Below are positions 26,266 through 34,769 of a stretch of 64,000 nt of DNA, in pieces. The stretch's first letter is position 1. Each line of letters opens with the position of its first letter. The notes under the pieces were generated by a model. That model had not been told where the DNA came from. It saw only the letters and a list, made by a program, of their open reading frames with translations, and made no database searches. The position numbers were made by a program, and so were the translations under genes. The stretch is from Amycolatopsis acididurans (GTDB taxonomy: Bacteria; Actinomycetota; Actinomycetes; Mycobacteriales; Pseudonocardiaceae). Location of the stretch: NCBI RefSeq assembly GCF_012328925.1, contig NZ_JAAXLS010000025.1, positions 1-64,000 of the forward strand, written 5' to 3'.

Positions 26266-26289
26266 CGCGTCAGCCTAGCGACGGCACGC

Positions 26290-26745
26290 CTACAGCGTCA
26301 GTGTCATGAAAACGCTGTTGGGGTCCTCCCGGTAATCCCCGAACGGCTCGCAGTACTCGAAGCCGTGCTTGGCGTAGAGGGCGCGGGCGGGCGCGAAGAA
26401 CTCCATCGAGCCCGTTTCCAGGCTCAGCCGGGAGAATCCCCGTGCCCGTGCCTCCGCGATCAGGTGCGTCAGCACCCGTGACGCGACGCCCCGGCCCCGG
26501 TACGCCGCGCCGGTGCGCATCGACTTGATCTCGGCGTGGCCGGGGTCCAGGGCCTTCAGCGCCCCGCAGCCGACGATCACGTCGCCGTCCTTGAGCGTCC
26601 AGAACGTCACGTCCGGCTTGCGCAGCCCCTCCAGGTCGAGCGCGTGTTTGCTCTCCGGCGGCGACATGGCCTGCATGTCCGCCAGATGCTCCGCCAGGAA
26701 CTCCGCGATCTCGGGGCCGGAAAGGTCATCGATCTCGATCCGCAC
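26290..26745 (-). CDS. GNAT-family N-acetyltransferase
   Basis: 151 residues with the GNAT fold. The acetyl-CoA pyrophosphate loop is AYRGRGVASRVLTHLIAEAR (R/QxxGxG/A), near 85. The C-terminal YAKHGFEYCEPFGDY is the typical substrate-side strand and helix. Overall similarity is to small PapI/YjcF-type acetyltransferases. Substrate unknown. Same strand as the HhH gene and downstream of the acyl-CoA dehydrogenase, with 58 bases between them. Confidence 0.88.
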   Translation of the reverse strand: MRIEIDDLSGPEIAEFLAEHLADMQAMSPPESKHALDLEGLRKPDVTFWTLKDGDVIVGCGALKALDPGHAEIKSMRTGAAYRGRGVASRVLTHLIAEARARGFSRLSLETGSMEFFAPARALYAKHGFEYCEPFGDYREDPNSVFMTLTL

Positions 26746-26803
26746 CAGCCAGAGACTAGGCAGCGGCGCGTAGCGTCTCCGTTGAGGGCGCCCGAGGGCC
26801 GGC

Positions 26804-28693
26804 CTATTCGAGCATTTCCGCGCGCAGGAACGGTTCCGGGATCGCGAAGGCGTCCACCAGCGTCCGCGCGTGCGGGCGCAGCTTCTTGCACAGCTCGTTC
26901 ACCGCCGCGACCACGCTCTTGGCCCGCGCCGAGGTGAGCCGCCCGTGTTCGAGGAACCAGGCGCGATCGTCCTCGATGTTGGACAGCACGTACAGATCGC
27001 ACACCTGGTCCAGCATCGCCCGCGCCTCGGCGTCCTCGCACCGGTCGATCGCCGCCACGAACGCCTCCAGCACGACCCGGTCCACATGCGCCTTCGCGGC
27101 GCGCAGCACGTGGTCCTGCGCGTCGTTGAAGACCGTGAAGGCGTCCCCCTCGGCGGCCCGGCGCAGCCGCCTCGCCGCGCCCTCCAGGACGTGCTTCTCG
27201 CGGTCCTCGAACAACGACACCTGCCAGCCCCGGTCGTGGAGCGCATCGTCGTCGTCCCGGCCCGGCGCGGCGTCCACCAGCCGCTCGATGACCTTGCGTG
27301 CCGCGGTCCGCTCGATCACGGCGTCGACGAACTGCTCGGCCACCAGCCGCGCCGTCGCCAACGTGCTCATGTCGTGGAAGGCGTCCCGGTAGCTGGTCAG
27401 CAGGCCCTTCGCGACCAGCTGCAGCAGCACGGTGTTGTCGCCCTCGAACGTGGTGAACACGTCCGTGTCGGCCTTCAGCGTGGGCAGCACGTTCGCCGCG
27501 AGATAACCCGCACCGCCGCACGCCTCGCGCGCGGTCTGGATGCTCTTGGTCGCATGCCAGGTCGCGACGGCCTTGATACCGGCCGCCCGCGATTCGAGCT
27601 CCCGCTGGCTGCGCTCGTCCACGTCGTCACCGCCCTGAATGTCGTGCAGGGTGCGCACGAGCTCCTCCTGCGCGAAGTGCAGCGCGTAGGTCGTGGCGAT
27701 CGCGGGCAGCAGTTTCCGTTGGTGCGCAAGGTAATCCAGCACCACGGTCTCCTGGCCGGTGCCGGGATTCTCGAACTGCCGCCGCCGCTCGCCGTAGCGA
27801 ACCGCCAGCGCCAAGGCGCGTTCAGTGGCGCTGATTCCCCCGCCCGCCACACTGATCCGGCCGCGGATGAGCGTGCCCAGCATGGTGAAGAACCGGCGCC
27901 CGTCGCTTTCGATGGGGCTCGAGTACGTGCCGTCCTCGGCGACGTCGCCGTAGCGGTTGAGCAGCGCGTCCCTCGGCACGCGCACGCCGTGGAAGGTGAG
28001 CCTGCCGTTGTCCACGCCGTTGAGCCCCGCCTTGCGCCCGCAGTCGCCGATCTCGACGCCCGGCATGGCCTCGCCGCGTTCGTCCCGGATCGGCACCAGG
28101 AACGCGTGCACGCCACGGCTTTCCCCGCCGGTGACGAGCTGCGCGAACACCACCGCCATCCGGCCGTCCCGCGCCGCGTTGCCGATGTAGTCCTTGCGCG
28201 CGCCGACATCGGGAGTGTTGATCACGAACTGCCCGGCCTGGGGATCGTAGTTCGCGGTGGTGCGCAGGTGCTGCACGTCCGAGCCGTGCCCGGTCTCGGT
28301 CATCGCGAAGCAGCCCGGCAGCTCCAGGTCCATGATGCGGGCCAGGTAGCGCTCGTGGTGCTTTTTCGTGCCGAGCAACTGCACGGCACCGCCGAACAGG
28401 CCCCACTGCACGCCCGACTTGACCATCAGCGACAAATCGCCGTAGCCGAGCAACTCGAACGCGACCACCGAACCCCCGATGTCGCCACCACCGCCGTACT
28501 CGCGGGCGAAGCCGTAACGCGGCTGGCCGGTCTTGGCGAGCAGGCTCAGCTTGTCCCACACCCAGGCGCGATAGTCCTCTGTGCTCGCCCCGTACGGCTC
28601 GTCGTACGCGTGCTCGGCGAGCTGGGCGCGGACCTCGCGGCGCAGCGGCGCCCACCGGCCGTCCAATACGTTCGTCAACGCATCAGGGTTCAT
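26804..28693 (-). CDS. Acyl-CoA dehydrogenase family protein with extended C-terminus
   Basis: 629 residues, about 240 more than a typical acyl-CoA dehydrogenase. The N-terminal and middle domains have CFAMTETGHGSDVQHLRTTA (about 130, FAD/acyl contact) and GRISVAGGGISATERALALA. The sequence ACGGAGYLAANVLPTLKADT, followed by FEGDNTVLL, is the pattern of acyl-CoA oxidase-like members. The final 200 helical residues resemble the oxidase C-terminal domain. It probably oxidises acyl-CoA to enoyl-CoA in fatty-acid breakdown; whether oxygen or ETF is the acceptor cannot be settled from sequence. Confidence 0.87.
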   Translation of the reverse strand: MNPDALTNVLDGRWAPLRREVRAQLAEHAYDEPYGASTEDYRAWVWDKLSLLAKTGQPRYGFAREYGGGGDIGGSVVAFELLGYGDLSLMVKSGVQWGLFGGAVQLLGTKKHHERYLARIMDLELPGCFAMTETGHGSDVQHLRTTANYDPQAGQFVINTPDVGARKDYIGNAARDGRMAVVFAQLVTGGESRGVHAFLVPIRDERGEAMPGVEIGDCGRKAGLNGVDNGRLTFHGVRVPRDALLNRYGDVAEDGTYSSPIESDGRRFFTMLGTLIRGRISVAGGGISATERALALAVRYGERRRQFENPGTGQETVVLDYLAHQRKLLPAIATTYALHFAQEELVRTLHDIQGGDDVDERSQRELESRAAGIKAVATWHATKSIQTAREACGGAGYLAANVLPTLKADTDVFTTFEGDNTVLLQLVAKGLLTSYRDAFHDMSTLATARLVAEQFVDAVIERTAARKVIERLVDAAPGRDDDDALHDRGWQVSLFEDREKHVLEGAARRLRRAAEGDAFTVFNDAQDHVLRAAKAHVDRVVLEAFVAAIDRCEDAEARAMLDQVCDLYVLSNIEDDRAWFLEHGRLTSARAKSVVAAVNELCKKLRPHARTLVDAFAIPEPFLRAEMLE

Positions 28694-28732
28694 GCTCTCC
28701 AGCTTGGCGTACCCGGCGAAGATCCGCAGTGC

Positions 28733-29314
28733 TCAGCCGAGGTCGGGCCCCTTCGAGCGCAGGTCGTCTACTTTGGACATGGCCTCGCGCAGCTCACTCA
28801 GCCAGCTGTCGGCGTGCTCGCCGACCAGCCGCACCGCCCAGGCCAGTGCCTCCGAACGCGACCGTGCGACGCCGGAGTCGACCAGGGTGTCGAGCACCAT
28901 CCGCTCCGGCTGCCGCAGCCGCGTCATCACCGGCACCGACAACGTGGTGAACAGCTCCTCGGTCTCCCCGATCCGCGCGCCCCAGGCCACCTTCCGCTGA
29001 TAGCGGTGCTCGGCCTGCCGGGCGATCTCGATGCGCTGCTCGCGCGTGTCCTCGCGGAACCGGCTGATCCGGCCCGATTCCGCCGCGGCACGCGCGGCGT
29101 CGTCGTCGAATTCCTCACTCAGCGGTGGCAGTTCGCCGACGACGAGGATCTCCTCCCGGTCGACGGTGATGTCCGGGACGCCGGTGAACCACTCGTCCGG
29201 CAGCCGCCCGGCGAACCAGCCCGCAGCGTCGTCGGCCGAGGGCGCCTCGCCCTGCTGCCAGCCGCCGCGGCCCTTCCAGCCCGCGCTTCCCTTCCAGCCT
29301 CTGTGCGTGCGCAT
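28733..29314 (-). CDS. Conserved-type protein with RHH-like C-terminal segment
   Basis: 193 residues from the chosen ATG. The N-terminus is Gly/Trp/Lys-rich (RGWKGSAGWKGRGGWQQ), and an acidic stretch follows. The C-terminal half has PERMVLDTLVDSGVARSRSE then ALAWAVRLVGEH, resembling the ribbon-helix-helix style segment often seen in small actinobacterial DNA-associated proteins. The open frame extends 12 codons upstream to 29350 without support. Function unknown. It lies between the acyl-CoA dehydrogenase and the DUF255 gene, all on one strand. Confidence 0.7.
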   Translation of the reverse strand: MRTHRGWKGSAGWKGRGGWQQGEAPSADDAAGWFAGRLPDEWFTGVPDITVDREEILVVGELPPLSEEFDDDAARAAAESGRISRFREDTREQRIEIARQAEHRYQRKVAWGARIGETEELFTTLSVPVMTRLRQPERMVLDTLVDSGVARSRSEALAWAVRLVGEHADSWLSELREAMSKVDDLRSKGPDLG

Positions 29315-29380
29315 CCCGACCTCCGTGATTACACGATTACATCGATACACACGCTACGCGGATTCGCCGGCGTTGAACCC

Positions 29381-31393
29381 TCACTTCGCCGAGGGCGAAA
29401 GTACTGCCTCCAGTTCGTCCGAGCTGGTCACGGGCCGGTCACACACGTAACCCCGGCAGACGTAGGCGGCCGCGGCGCCCTCCACGAGCGGCCGGTCCTG
29501 CAGCAGCGGCACGCTCTCCGGCGGGCCGGCCAGCACCACGCCGCCACCGTGCACCCGCCGCGCCGCCGTCAGGCGCAGTTCGTCCCACGCGGCCGGGTCC
29601 GTGCCGACCACCGCGACCTGCACCGGGCCTGCCATGAGCGCCTCCGCCACCGACAGCCAGTTCCCCGCGAACCGCGGCATCCTCGCGGCAAGCTGACCGA
29701 CGCGGCTCAGCGCGCGTTCGGCCGCCGTGCGATAGGCCGCGGCGCGCTCGTGCCCCACCAGCACGGAGGCGGTCGCCAGCGCGGCGGCCAGTGCCGAGGC
29801 GCCCGACGGGCTCGCGTTGTCGCCCGGGTCGGACGGCCGCTGCACCAACGTTTCCGCGTCGTCCGCGGTGTCGTGGTAGGCACCCGGCGCGTCCTTCGAG
29901 GCGAACTTCTCCAGCGCGAGATCGAGCAGCCCGGTCGCCTCGGTGAGCCAGCGCGCCTGGCCGGTGGCCTGGTGCAGCGCGAGCAGGCCGTCGGCGAAGC
30001 ACGCGTAGTCCTCCAGGACGCCGGCCGCCTCGCCGACCCGCCCGTCGCGGGAGCTGCGGCGCAACCGCCCGTCGACGAGGTGGATGTCGAGGATGGCCGA
30101 CGCGGCGCGCGCCGCCGCCTCGATCCACTCCGGCTCGTTGAGCGCGGCACCCGCCTCGCACAGGGCGGTGATGGCCTGCCCGTTCCAGGACGCGATCACC
30201 TTGTCGTCCCGGCCCGGCTGCGGCCGCCGGTCGCGCACCGCCAGCAGGGCCGGCCGCACCCGCTCGTACCGGTCGAAGTCGTCGGGATCCCGCCGCAGCT
30301 GCAACACCGACCGGCCATGCTCGAAGGTGCCCGTCTCGGTGACACCGAACAACTCGATCGCCCAGTCACCGTCCTCGCCGAGCACCTCGCGCAGCTCTTC
30401 GGGTGTCCAGACGTAGGTCAGGCCCTCCTCGCCGTGCGTGTCCGCGTCGAGCGAGGCGGCGAACCCGCCCTCCGCCGTGCCGAGCCGTTCGAGCAGGAAG
30501 TTCCCCGTCATGCGCGCGACGGACAACGCCCGCGAAGAGTCGGTCAGCCGCGCCAGATGCGCGTACGCGCGCAGCAGCAAAGCGTTGTCGTACAACATCT
30601 TCTCGAAGTGCGGCACCACCCAGTCGGCGTCCACCGAGTACCGCGCGAACCCGCCGGCCAGCTGGTCGTACATGCCACCGCGGGACATCGCCTCCGCGCA
30701 CTGCTCCACCAAGGACAGTGCTTCGGCGGAGCCGGTGCGTTCGTGGTGGCGCAGCAGGAACTCCAGCACCATCGACGGCGGGAACTTCGGCGCGCCACCG
30801 AATCCGCCGCGCGCACGGTCGGCCTCGCCGCTCAGCTTGGTCACCGCGCCGTCGAGCACGGTCTCGTCCACCGCGGCCTCGGGCAGCGGTCCGGTCTGCC
30901 GGGCCAGCTCGGACACGATCTGCCCGGCGCCCTCCCGCAGCTCCTCGCGCCGCTCCTGCCAGGCCTGCGTGACCGCGACCAGCAGATGCGGGAACGACGG
31001 CATGCCCGGCCGCGGTTGCGGCGGGTAGTAGGTGCCGCAGTGGAACGGTTCGCCGTCGGGCGTCAGGAAGCAGGTCATGGGCCAGCCGCCCTGGCCGGTC
31101 ATCGCCTGCGTCGCGGTCATGTAGACGGCGTCGATGTCCGGGCGTTCCTCGCGGTCCACCTTGATGTTGACGAAGTTGTCGTTCATCAACTTCGCCGTTT
31201 CGGCGTCTTCGAAGGACTCGTGCGCCATCACATGGCACCAGTGACACGCCGCGTAACCGACGGAGAGCAGGATCGGCACGTCCCGGCGGCGGGCCTCGGC
31301 GAGCGCTTCGGCACTCCACGGCCACCAGTCCACCGGGTTCTCGGCGTGCTGCAACAGGTACGGGCTGGTCGCGCTGGCGAGTCGGTTGGCCAT
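29381..31393 (-). CDS. DUF255 thioredoxin-domain protein (YyaL/SSP411-like)
   Basis: 670 residues. The N-terminal thioredoxin-like domain (1-180) has the CxxC motif in GYAACHWCHVMAHESFED near 47 and a nearby VDREERPDIDAVYM. An alpha/alpha toroid-like domain follows (about 200-600), with FEKMLYDNALLLRAYAHL and SWNGQAITALCEAGAAL. The family is widespread and its biochemical role is not established. It is downstream of mca and the small membrane protein on the same strand, as in M. tuberculosis Rv1082-Rv1083-Rv1084. A thiol-linked function near mycothiol metabolism is plausible inference. Confidence 0.9.
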   Translation of the reverse strand: MANRLASATSPYLLQHAENPVDWWPWSAEALAEARRRDVPILLSVGYAACHWCHVMAHESFEDAETAKLMNDNFVNIKVDREERPDIDAVYMTATQAMTGQGGWPMTCFLTPDGEPFHCGTYYPPQPRPGMPSFPHLLVAVTQAWQERREELREGAGQIVSELARQTGPLPEAAVDETVLDGAVTKLSGEADRARGGFGGAPKFPPSMVLEFLLRHHERTGSAEALSLVEQCAEAMSRGGMYDQLAGGFARYSVDADWVVPHFEKMLYDNALLLRAYAHLARLTDSSRALSVARMTGNFLLERLGTAEGGFAASLDADTHGEEGLTYVWTPEELREVLGEDGDWAIELFGVTETGTFEHGRSVLQLRRDPDDFDRYERVRPALLAVRDRRPQPGRDDKVIASWNGQAITALCEAGAALNEPEWIEAAARAASAILDIHLVDGRLRRSSRDGRVGEAAGVLEDYACFADGLLALHQATGQARWLTEATGLLDLALEKFASKDAPGAYHDTADDAETLVQRPSDPGDNASPSGASALAAALATASVLVGHERAAAYRTAAERALSRVGQLAARMPRFAGNWLSVAEALMAGPVQVAVVGTDPAAWDELRLTAARRVHGGGVVLAGPPESVPLLQDRPLVEGAAAAYVCRGYVCDRPVTSSDELEAVLSPSAK

Positions 31394-31442
31394 GCCCCAA
31401 GGGTGTCACGCGTCGGCGCGACCGGCCGGAGGAGGCGGTGAG

Positions 31443-31769
31443 CTAGGAACTCTTCTCGCGTTGCCTCGGTGCGGGCTCGGTGGAGTCCGTCGCCCCGGGC
31501 TCGGCGTCAACGGCCGCCTCGCCCTCACCCGGCTGTTCCTCGGTCTCCTCCGGATCGAAGCTCGCCGGAACCCGCTTGAGGTGCTTGGTCATCGAGCGGA
31601 CCAAGAACGCCACCGCGATCAGGAAGATCAGCAGCAGCAGGAAGCCCACGGGCGAGGACTTGCCGAAGTCGTCACCCTGCCCGCCGCCGTCGCCGGTGTT
31701 CGGCTGCTGCTGGGTGAGCACCAGCGCGACGGTGTTGGCCGGCACGGTGACCGGCGCCAGAAAACTCAT
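31443..31769 (-). CDS. Small single-span membrane protein of the mca operon
   Basis: 108 residues. A short extracytoplasmic N-terminus leads into one strong membrane helix (VGFLLLLIFLIAVAFLVRSM, about 41-60), followed by an acidic, disordered C-terminal tail. The start overlaps the mca stop by four bases, so translation is coupled. The position matches M. tuberculosis Rv1083, also a small membrane protein after mca. It may anchor or regulate Mca or the DUF255 protein; nothing direct shows this. Confidence 0.82.
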   Translation of the reverse strand: MSFLAPVTVPANTVALVLTQQQPNTGDGGGQGDDFGKSSPVGFLLLLIFLIAVAFLVRSMTKHLKRVPASFDPEETEEQPGEGEAAVDAEPGATDSTEPAPRQREKSS

Positions 31770-32677
31770 GTGGTCACCTTCTCACGTACCCCCGCGAACA
31801 GATCGTCCTCCGGCAGCGTGCTGTCCACAAGTGAGCGCACCAGCTCGTAGTCCTCGGTGGGCCACACCTCACGCTGCAGCTCCAGCGGGACCGCGAACCA
31901 CCGGCTGTTCGGGTCGATCTGGGTGGCGTGCGCCCGCAACGCCTCGTCGCGGGTCTCGAAATACTCGGCGCAGCCGACGCGCGTGGTGACCCGCTCCATC
32001 ACGTCCGGCCTGCTCGGGTCCCACTTCGCCAGCCACTCGGCGTAGGGCGACTCCTCGCCCGCCGCGACCAGCGCGTCGTGGAACAGCTGCATCCGGCGCC
32101 GGGACATGCCGTGGATGTAGTACAGCTTGAGCGGCTGCCACGGCTCGCCCGCGTGGGCGTAGCGGTCCGGCTCGGCCGCCGCGTCGAAGGCCGCGACCGA
32201 CACCTCGTGGCACCGGATGTGATCGGGGTGCGGGTAGCCGCCGTTCTCGTCGTAGGTGACCACCACGTGCGGACGGAAGTCGCGGATCACGCGGACCAGC
32301 TCGCTGGCCGACTCCTCCAGCGGGACACGCGCGAAGCAGCCCTCCGGCAGCGGCGGCAGCGGGTCACCCTCGGGCAGGCCCGAGTCGACGAACCCCAGCC
32401 AGTGGTGCTTCACGCCGAGGATCTTCGCCGCGCGCGCCATTTCCTCGCGGCGCAGATCGGTCATGTTCTCGCGGACCTCGGGGCGGTCCATCGCCGGGTT
32501 GAGCACGCTTCCGGCCTCGCCACCGGTGCACGTGACGACCATGACCTCGGCGCCTTCCGCGACATACTTGGCCATCGTGGCCGCGCCCTTGCTCGACTCG
32601 TCGTCCGGATGGGCGTGCACCGCCATCAGACGCAGGCGCGAACCAGGCTCAGCAATCAGCTCGTCAGTTCCCACCAT
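31766..32677 (-). CDS. mca: Mycothiol S-conjugate amidase
   Basis: 304 residues. Cleaves mycothiol S-conjugates of toxins to release a mercapturic acid, the actinobacterial detoxification route. The LmbE-like zinc motif is VHAHPDDESSKGAAT (HPDD near 20), with a third zinc ligand in GGYPHPDHIRCHEVS near 140. The Mca-specific long C-terminus is present; MshB, the paralogue for mycothiol synthesis, is shorter at that end. I chose the ATG at 32677 because the domain starts within 20 residues of it; 40 upstream codons look non-coding. Confidence 0.95.
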   Translation of the reverse strand: MVGTDELIAEPGSRLRLMAVHAHPDDESSKGAATMAKYVAEGAEVMVVTCTGGEAGSVLNPAMDRPEVRENMTDLRREEMARAAKILGVKHHWLGFVDSGLPEGDPLPPLPEGCFARVPLEESASELVRVIRDFRPHVVVTYDENGGYPHPDHIRCHEVSVAAFDAAAEPDRYAHAGEPWQPLKLYYIHGMSRRRMQLFHDALVAAGEESPYAEWLAKWDPSRPDVMERVTTRVGCAEYFETRDEALRAHATQIDPNSRWFAVPLELQREVWPTEDYELVRSLVDSTLPEDDLFAGVREKVTT

Positions 32678-32781
32678 GCCTGCAACGACCCCTTCTGCAA
32701 CGCTATTCCGCGCCTGAGTGGATACTCGGTCCGGTACCCATTGTCCCCAGGGGTACGACAGAACGATTCGGAGGCCCGGGT

Positions 32782-33204
32782 TTGACCACGCGCGCACTGC
32801 CGGAAGGCCGCTACGGCCCCGCGCGCAGCGGTGCCGTCAAACGGTGGCGGGCCTGGGCTTATGGCGTGATCGCGCTGGTGGTCAGCGTCGCCGTCGCGTG
32901 GGTGGCCTACATCAATCTGGGGCCCGCCCCCATCGACGCCGAACGGGTCGCGTTCGGGGAGCAGCCAGGCAACGCCATGTCCGTCACGATCAACGTCACA
33001 CGCGACGATCCGGGCAAGCCCGGGGTCTGCATCGTGCGCGTACGTGACATCTCGGGCGCGGAAAGTGGCCGGAAAGAGGTGTTCGTTCCCGCCGGCGATG
33101 GCAACAGCCGGCAGACAACCGTTGTCCGCAGCATCGACCGTCCCGTCACCGCGGACGTTTTCGGCTGCTCGTACTCTGTGCCCGCGTATTTGTCAAGTAG
33201 CTAG
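32782..33204 (+). CDS. DUF4307 membrane-anchored protein
   Basis: 140 residues with a TTG start. One membrane helix (about 27-47, YGVIALVVSVAVAWVAYINL) anchors a beta-rich extracytoplasmic domain of about 90 residues with two cysteines (VCIVRV and FGCSY). It matches the DUF4307 family, which is conserved next to greA and mca in actinobacteria. Divergent from mca and upstream of greA on the same strand, separated by a leader with a terminator-like hairpin. Function unknown. Confidence 0.85.
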   Translation: MTTRALPEGRYGPARSGAVKRWRAWAYGVIALVVSVAVAWVAYINLGPAPIDAERVAFGEQPGNAMSVTINVTRDDPGKPGVCIVRVRDISGAESGRKEVFVPAGDGNSRQTTVVRSIDRPVTADVFGCSYSVPAYLSSS

Positions 33205-33273
33205 CGGCCAACGGAGTGAAACCGGCGCCGAGCGTCCACAGGACGGGAAATCGGACGGCGCCGGTGGTCTTTT

Positions 33274-33409
33274 GCGTGCTATCCTGGTCTACCGGCACGG
33301 CCCAGACGGGCCGTGTTTTTCCTTTATCACGAGCCCCGCTGGCCCCCAGCCAGTGTGGCCGCCGGCTTGTATACCCATGCCCGGCAGGCACGACGAGGAG
33401 ATGGTGACC
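33274..33409 (+). promoter_or_regulatory. greA promoter and attenuator-like leader
   Basis: An extended -10 element TGC-TATCCT lies at 33277-33285; the expected transcription start is near 33292. Almost at once there is an intrinsic-terminator structure: CACGGCCC (33296-33303), an AGAC loop, GGGCCGTG (33308-33315), then TTTTT. A further 90 bases lead to the greA start. The hairpin may terminate most transcripts in the leader, or it may instead end the DUF4307 mRNA whose stop is about 90 bases upstream. Promoter call by eye, with no good -35. Confidence 0.55.
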
Positions 33410-33898
33410 GTGGCCGACACCCAGGTGACCTGGCTGACCCAGGAAGCCTACGACAGGCTCAAGCACGAGCTCGACGAACTCATCGAGAATCGTCCGGTCA
33501 TCGCCGCGAGGATCAACGACAGCCGGGAAGAGGGCGACCTCAAGGAGAACGGGGGCTACCACGCCGCCCGTGAGGAGCAGGGCCAGGCCGAGGCCCGGAT
33601 TCGCCACCTGCAGGAGCTGCTCCGCTCGGCCAAGGTCGGGGAGGCGCCCGCCAACGACGGCATCGCGGAGCCGGGCAAGGTGCTCACCGTGCGCTACGAC
33701 GGTGACGACGAGGAGGAGAAGTTCCTGCTCGCCACCCGTGAAGAGGGCGCGGAGGGTGAAATCGACGTGTACTCCCCCGAGTCGCCGCTGGGCAAGGCCC
33801 TGCTCGGCGCCAAGGAGGGCGAGTCGCGCGAGTACGAGCTGCCCAACGGCAACACGATGAAGGTGACCCTGGTCAAGGCGGTCCCCTACACCGGCTGA
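33410..33898 (+). CDS. greA: Transcription elongation factor GreA
   Basis: 162 residues. It binds the RNA polymerase secondary channel and stimulates cleavage of backtracked RNA. The N-terminal coiled coil carries the acidic tip (SREEGDLKENGGYHAAREE, with Asp/Glu near 40), and the C-terminal FKBP-like domain has YSPESPLGKALLGAKEGE. Candidate starts are ATG 33401, GTG 33404 and GTG 33410. GAGGAG ends at 33400, so only the last has a normal spacer, and it matches the mycobacterial N-terminus (DTQVTWLTQE). Confidence 0.95.
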   Translation: MADTQVTWLTQEAYDRLKHELDELIENRPVIAARINDSREEGDLKENGGYHAAREEQGQAEARIRHLQELLRSAKVGEAPANDGIAEPGKVLTVRYDGDDEEEKFLLATREEGAEGEIDVYSPESPLGKALLGAKEGESREYELPNGNTMKVTLVKAVPYTG

Positions 33899-33908
33899 GT
33901 ACGTCGGC

Positions 33909-33954
33909 AAGGGGGTTCCGCGCCGGAAATGTCAGCGCACGGAGCCCCCTTTTC
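33909..33954 (+). terminator. greA terminator
   Basis: AAGGGGGTTCCG at 33909-33920 pairs with CGGAGCCCCCTT at 33940-33951 (12 pairs with one G-U) around a 19-base loop that can fold further, followed by TTT. A good intrinsic terminator between greA and the next, same-strand gene. Confidence 0.75.
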
Positions 33955-33971
33955 CGGCTAATTTGAACGGT

Positions 33972-34769
33972 ATGACCCTGCCCATTTGCGCCACTTGCGG
34001 CATGCAGTACTCAGCGCCGCGGACGGACTGCCCGATCTGCGAGGACGAGCGGCAGTACGTCCCGGCCGGTGGGCAGCGCTGGACGGATCTGGAGACCGTC
34101 CGCGCCGAGCACACCGCGCGGATCGAGGAGCAGGGCGCCGACGTCGTCGGCATCGGCTGCGAACCGAAGTTCGCGATCGGGCAGCGGGCGTTGCTCGTAC
34201 GCACCGGATCCGGCAACTTCCTGTGGGACTGCGTCGCCTACCTCGACGACGAGATCATCGCCAGGATCACCGAGGCGGGCGGGATCAGCGGGATCGCGAT
34301 CAGCCACCCGCACTACTACTCCACCTCGGTCGAGTGGGCCCGCACCTTCGACGTCCCGCTCCACCTGCACGAGAAGGACCGGCAGTGGCTCGGCCGCTCC
34401 GATCCCGGCGTCGACTGGTGGAGCGGTGAGACCAAGCAGGTCACCCCCGATCTGGAGCTGATCAACCTCGGGGTGCATTTCGCCGGTGGCACCGTCATGC
34501 ACTGGCCGGGCGGCGAAGGCGGCGAGGGCGCGCTGTTCTCCGGCGACATCGTGCAGGTCGTCCCGGACCGCACGCACGTCGGATTCATGTACTCCTATCC
34601 GAACCTGATCCCGGAACGGCCACCGGTGGTGCGCCGCGCGGCCGAGATTCTGGCCCGCTACCGGTTCAGCGCGATCTACGGCGCGTGGTGGGACGCGGTC
34701 GTGCGCAGTGACGGCTACGAGGTCGTGCAGCGCTCCGCGAAACGCTATCTGGAGTTCGTCTCGTCGTAG
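33972..34769 (+). CDS. MBL-fold hydrolase with N-terminal zinc ribbon
   Basis: 265 residues. The protein begins with a zinc-ribbon pair CATC ... CPIC (residues about 6-24). A metallo-beta-lactamase-like fold follows, with ISHPHYYSTSVEW in place of the usual HxHxDH, then VMHWPGGEGG and LFSGDIVQVVPD. The first metal motif is SHPHYY, so some canonical ligands are changed, and activity is uncertain. I chose the ATG at 33972 over a TTG three codons earlier. It converges with the Lrp gene and its last bases overlap that gene's 3' end. Confidence 0.83.
   Translation: MTLPICATCGMQYSAPRTDCPICEDERQYVPAGGQRWTDLETVRAEHTARIEEQGADVVGIGCEPKFAIGQRALLVRTGSGNFLWDCVAYLDDEIIARITEAGGISGIAISHPHYYSTSVEWARTFDVPLHLHEKDRQWLGRSDPGVDWWSGETKQVTPDLELINLGVHFAGGTVMHWPGGEGGEGALFSGDIVQVVPDRTHVGFMYSYPNLIPERPPVVRRAAEILARYRFSAIYGAWWDAVVRSDGYEVVQRSAKRYLEFVSS

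Noticed and set aside
26870..31441. A 1523-codon open frame on the plus strand
   Set aside because: It is antisense to the acyl-CoA dehydrogenase, RHH-like and DUF255 genes, crosses their boundaries and has Arg/His/Gly/Val-rich composition typical of GC-driven shadow frames.
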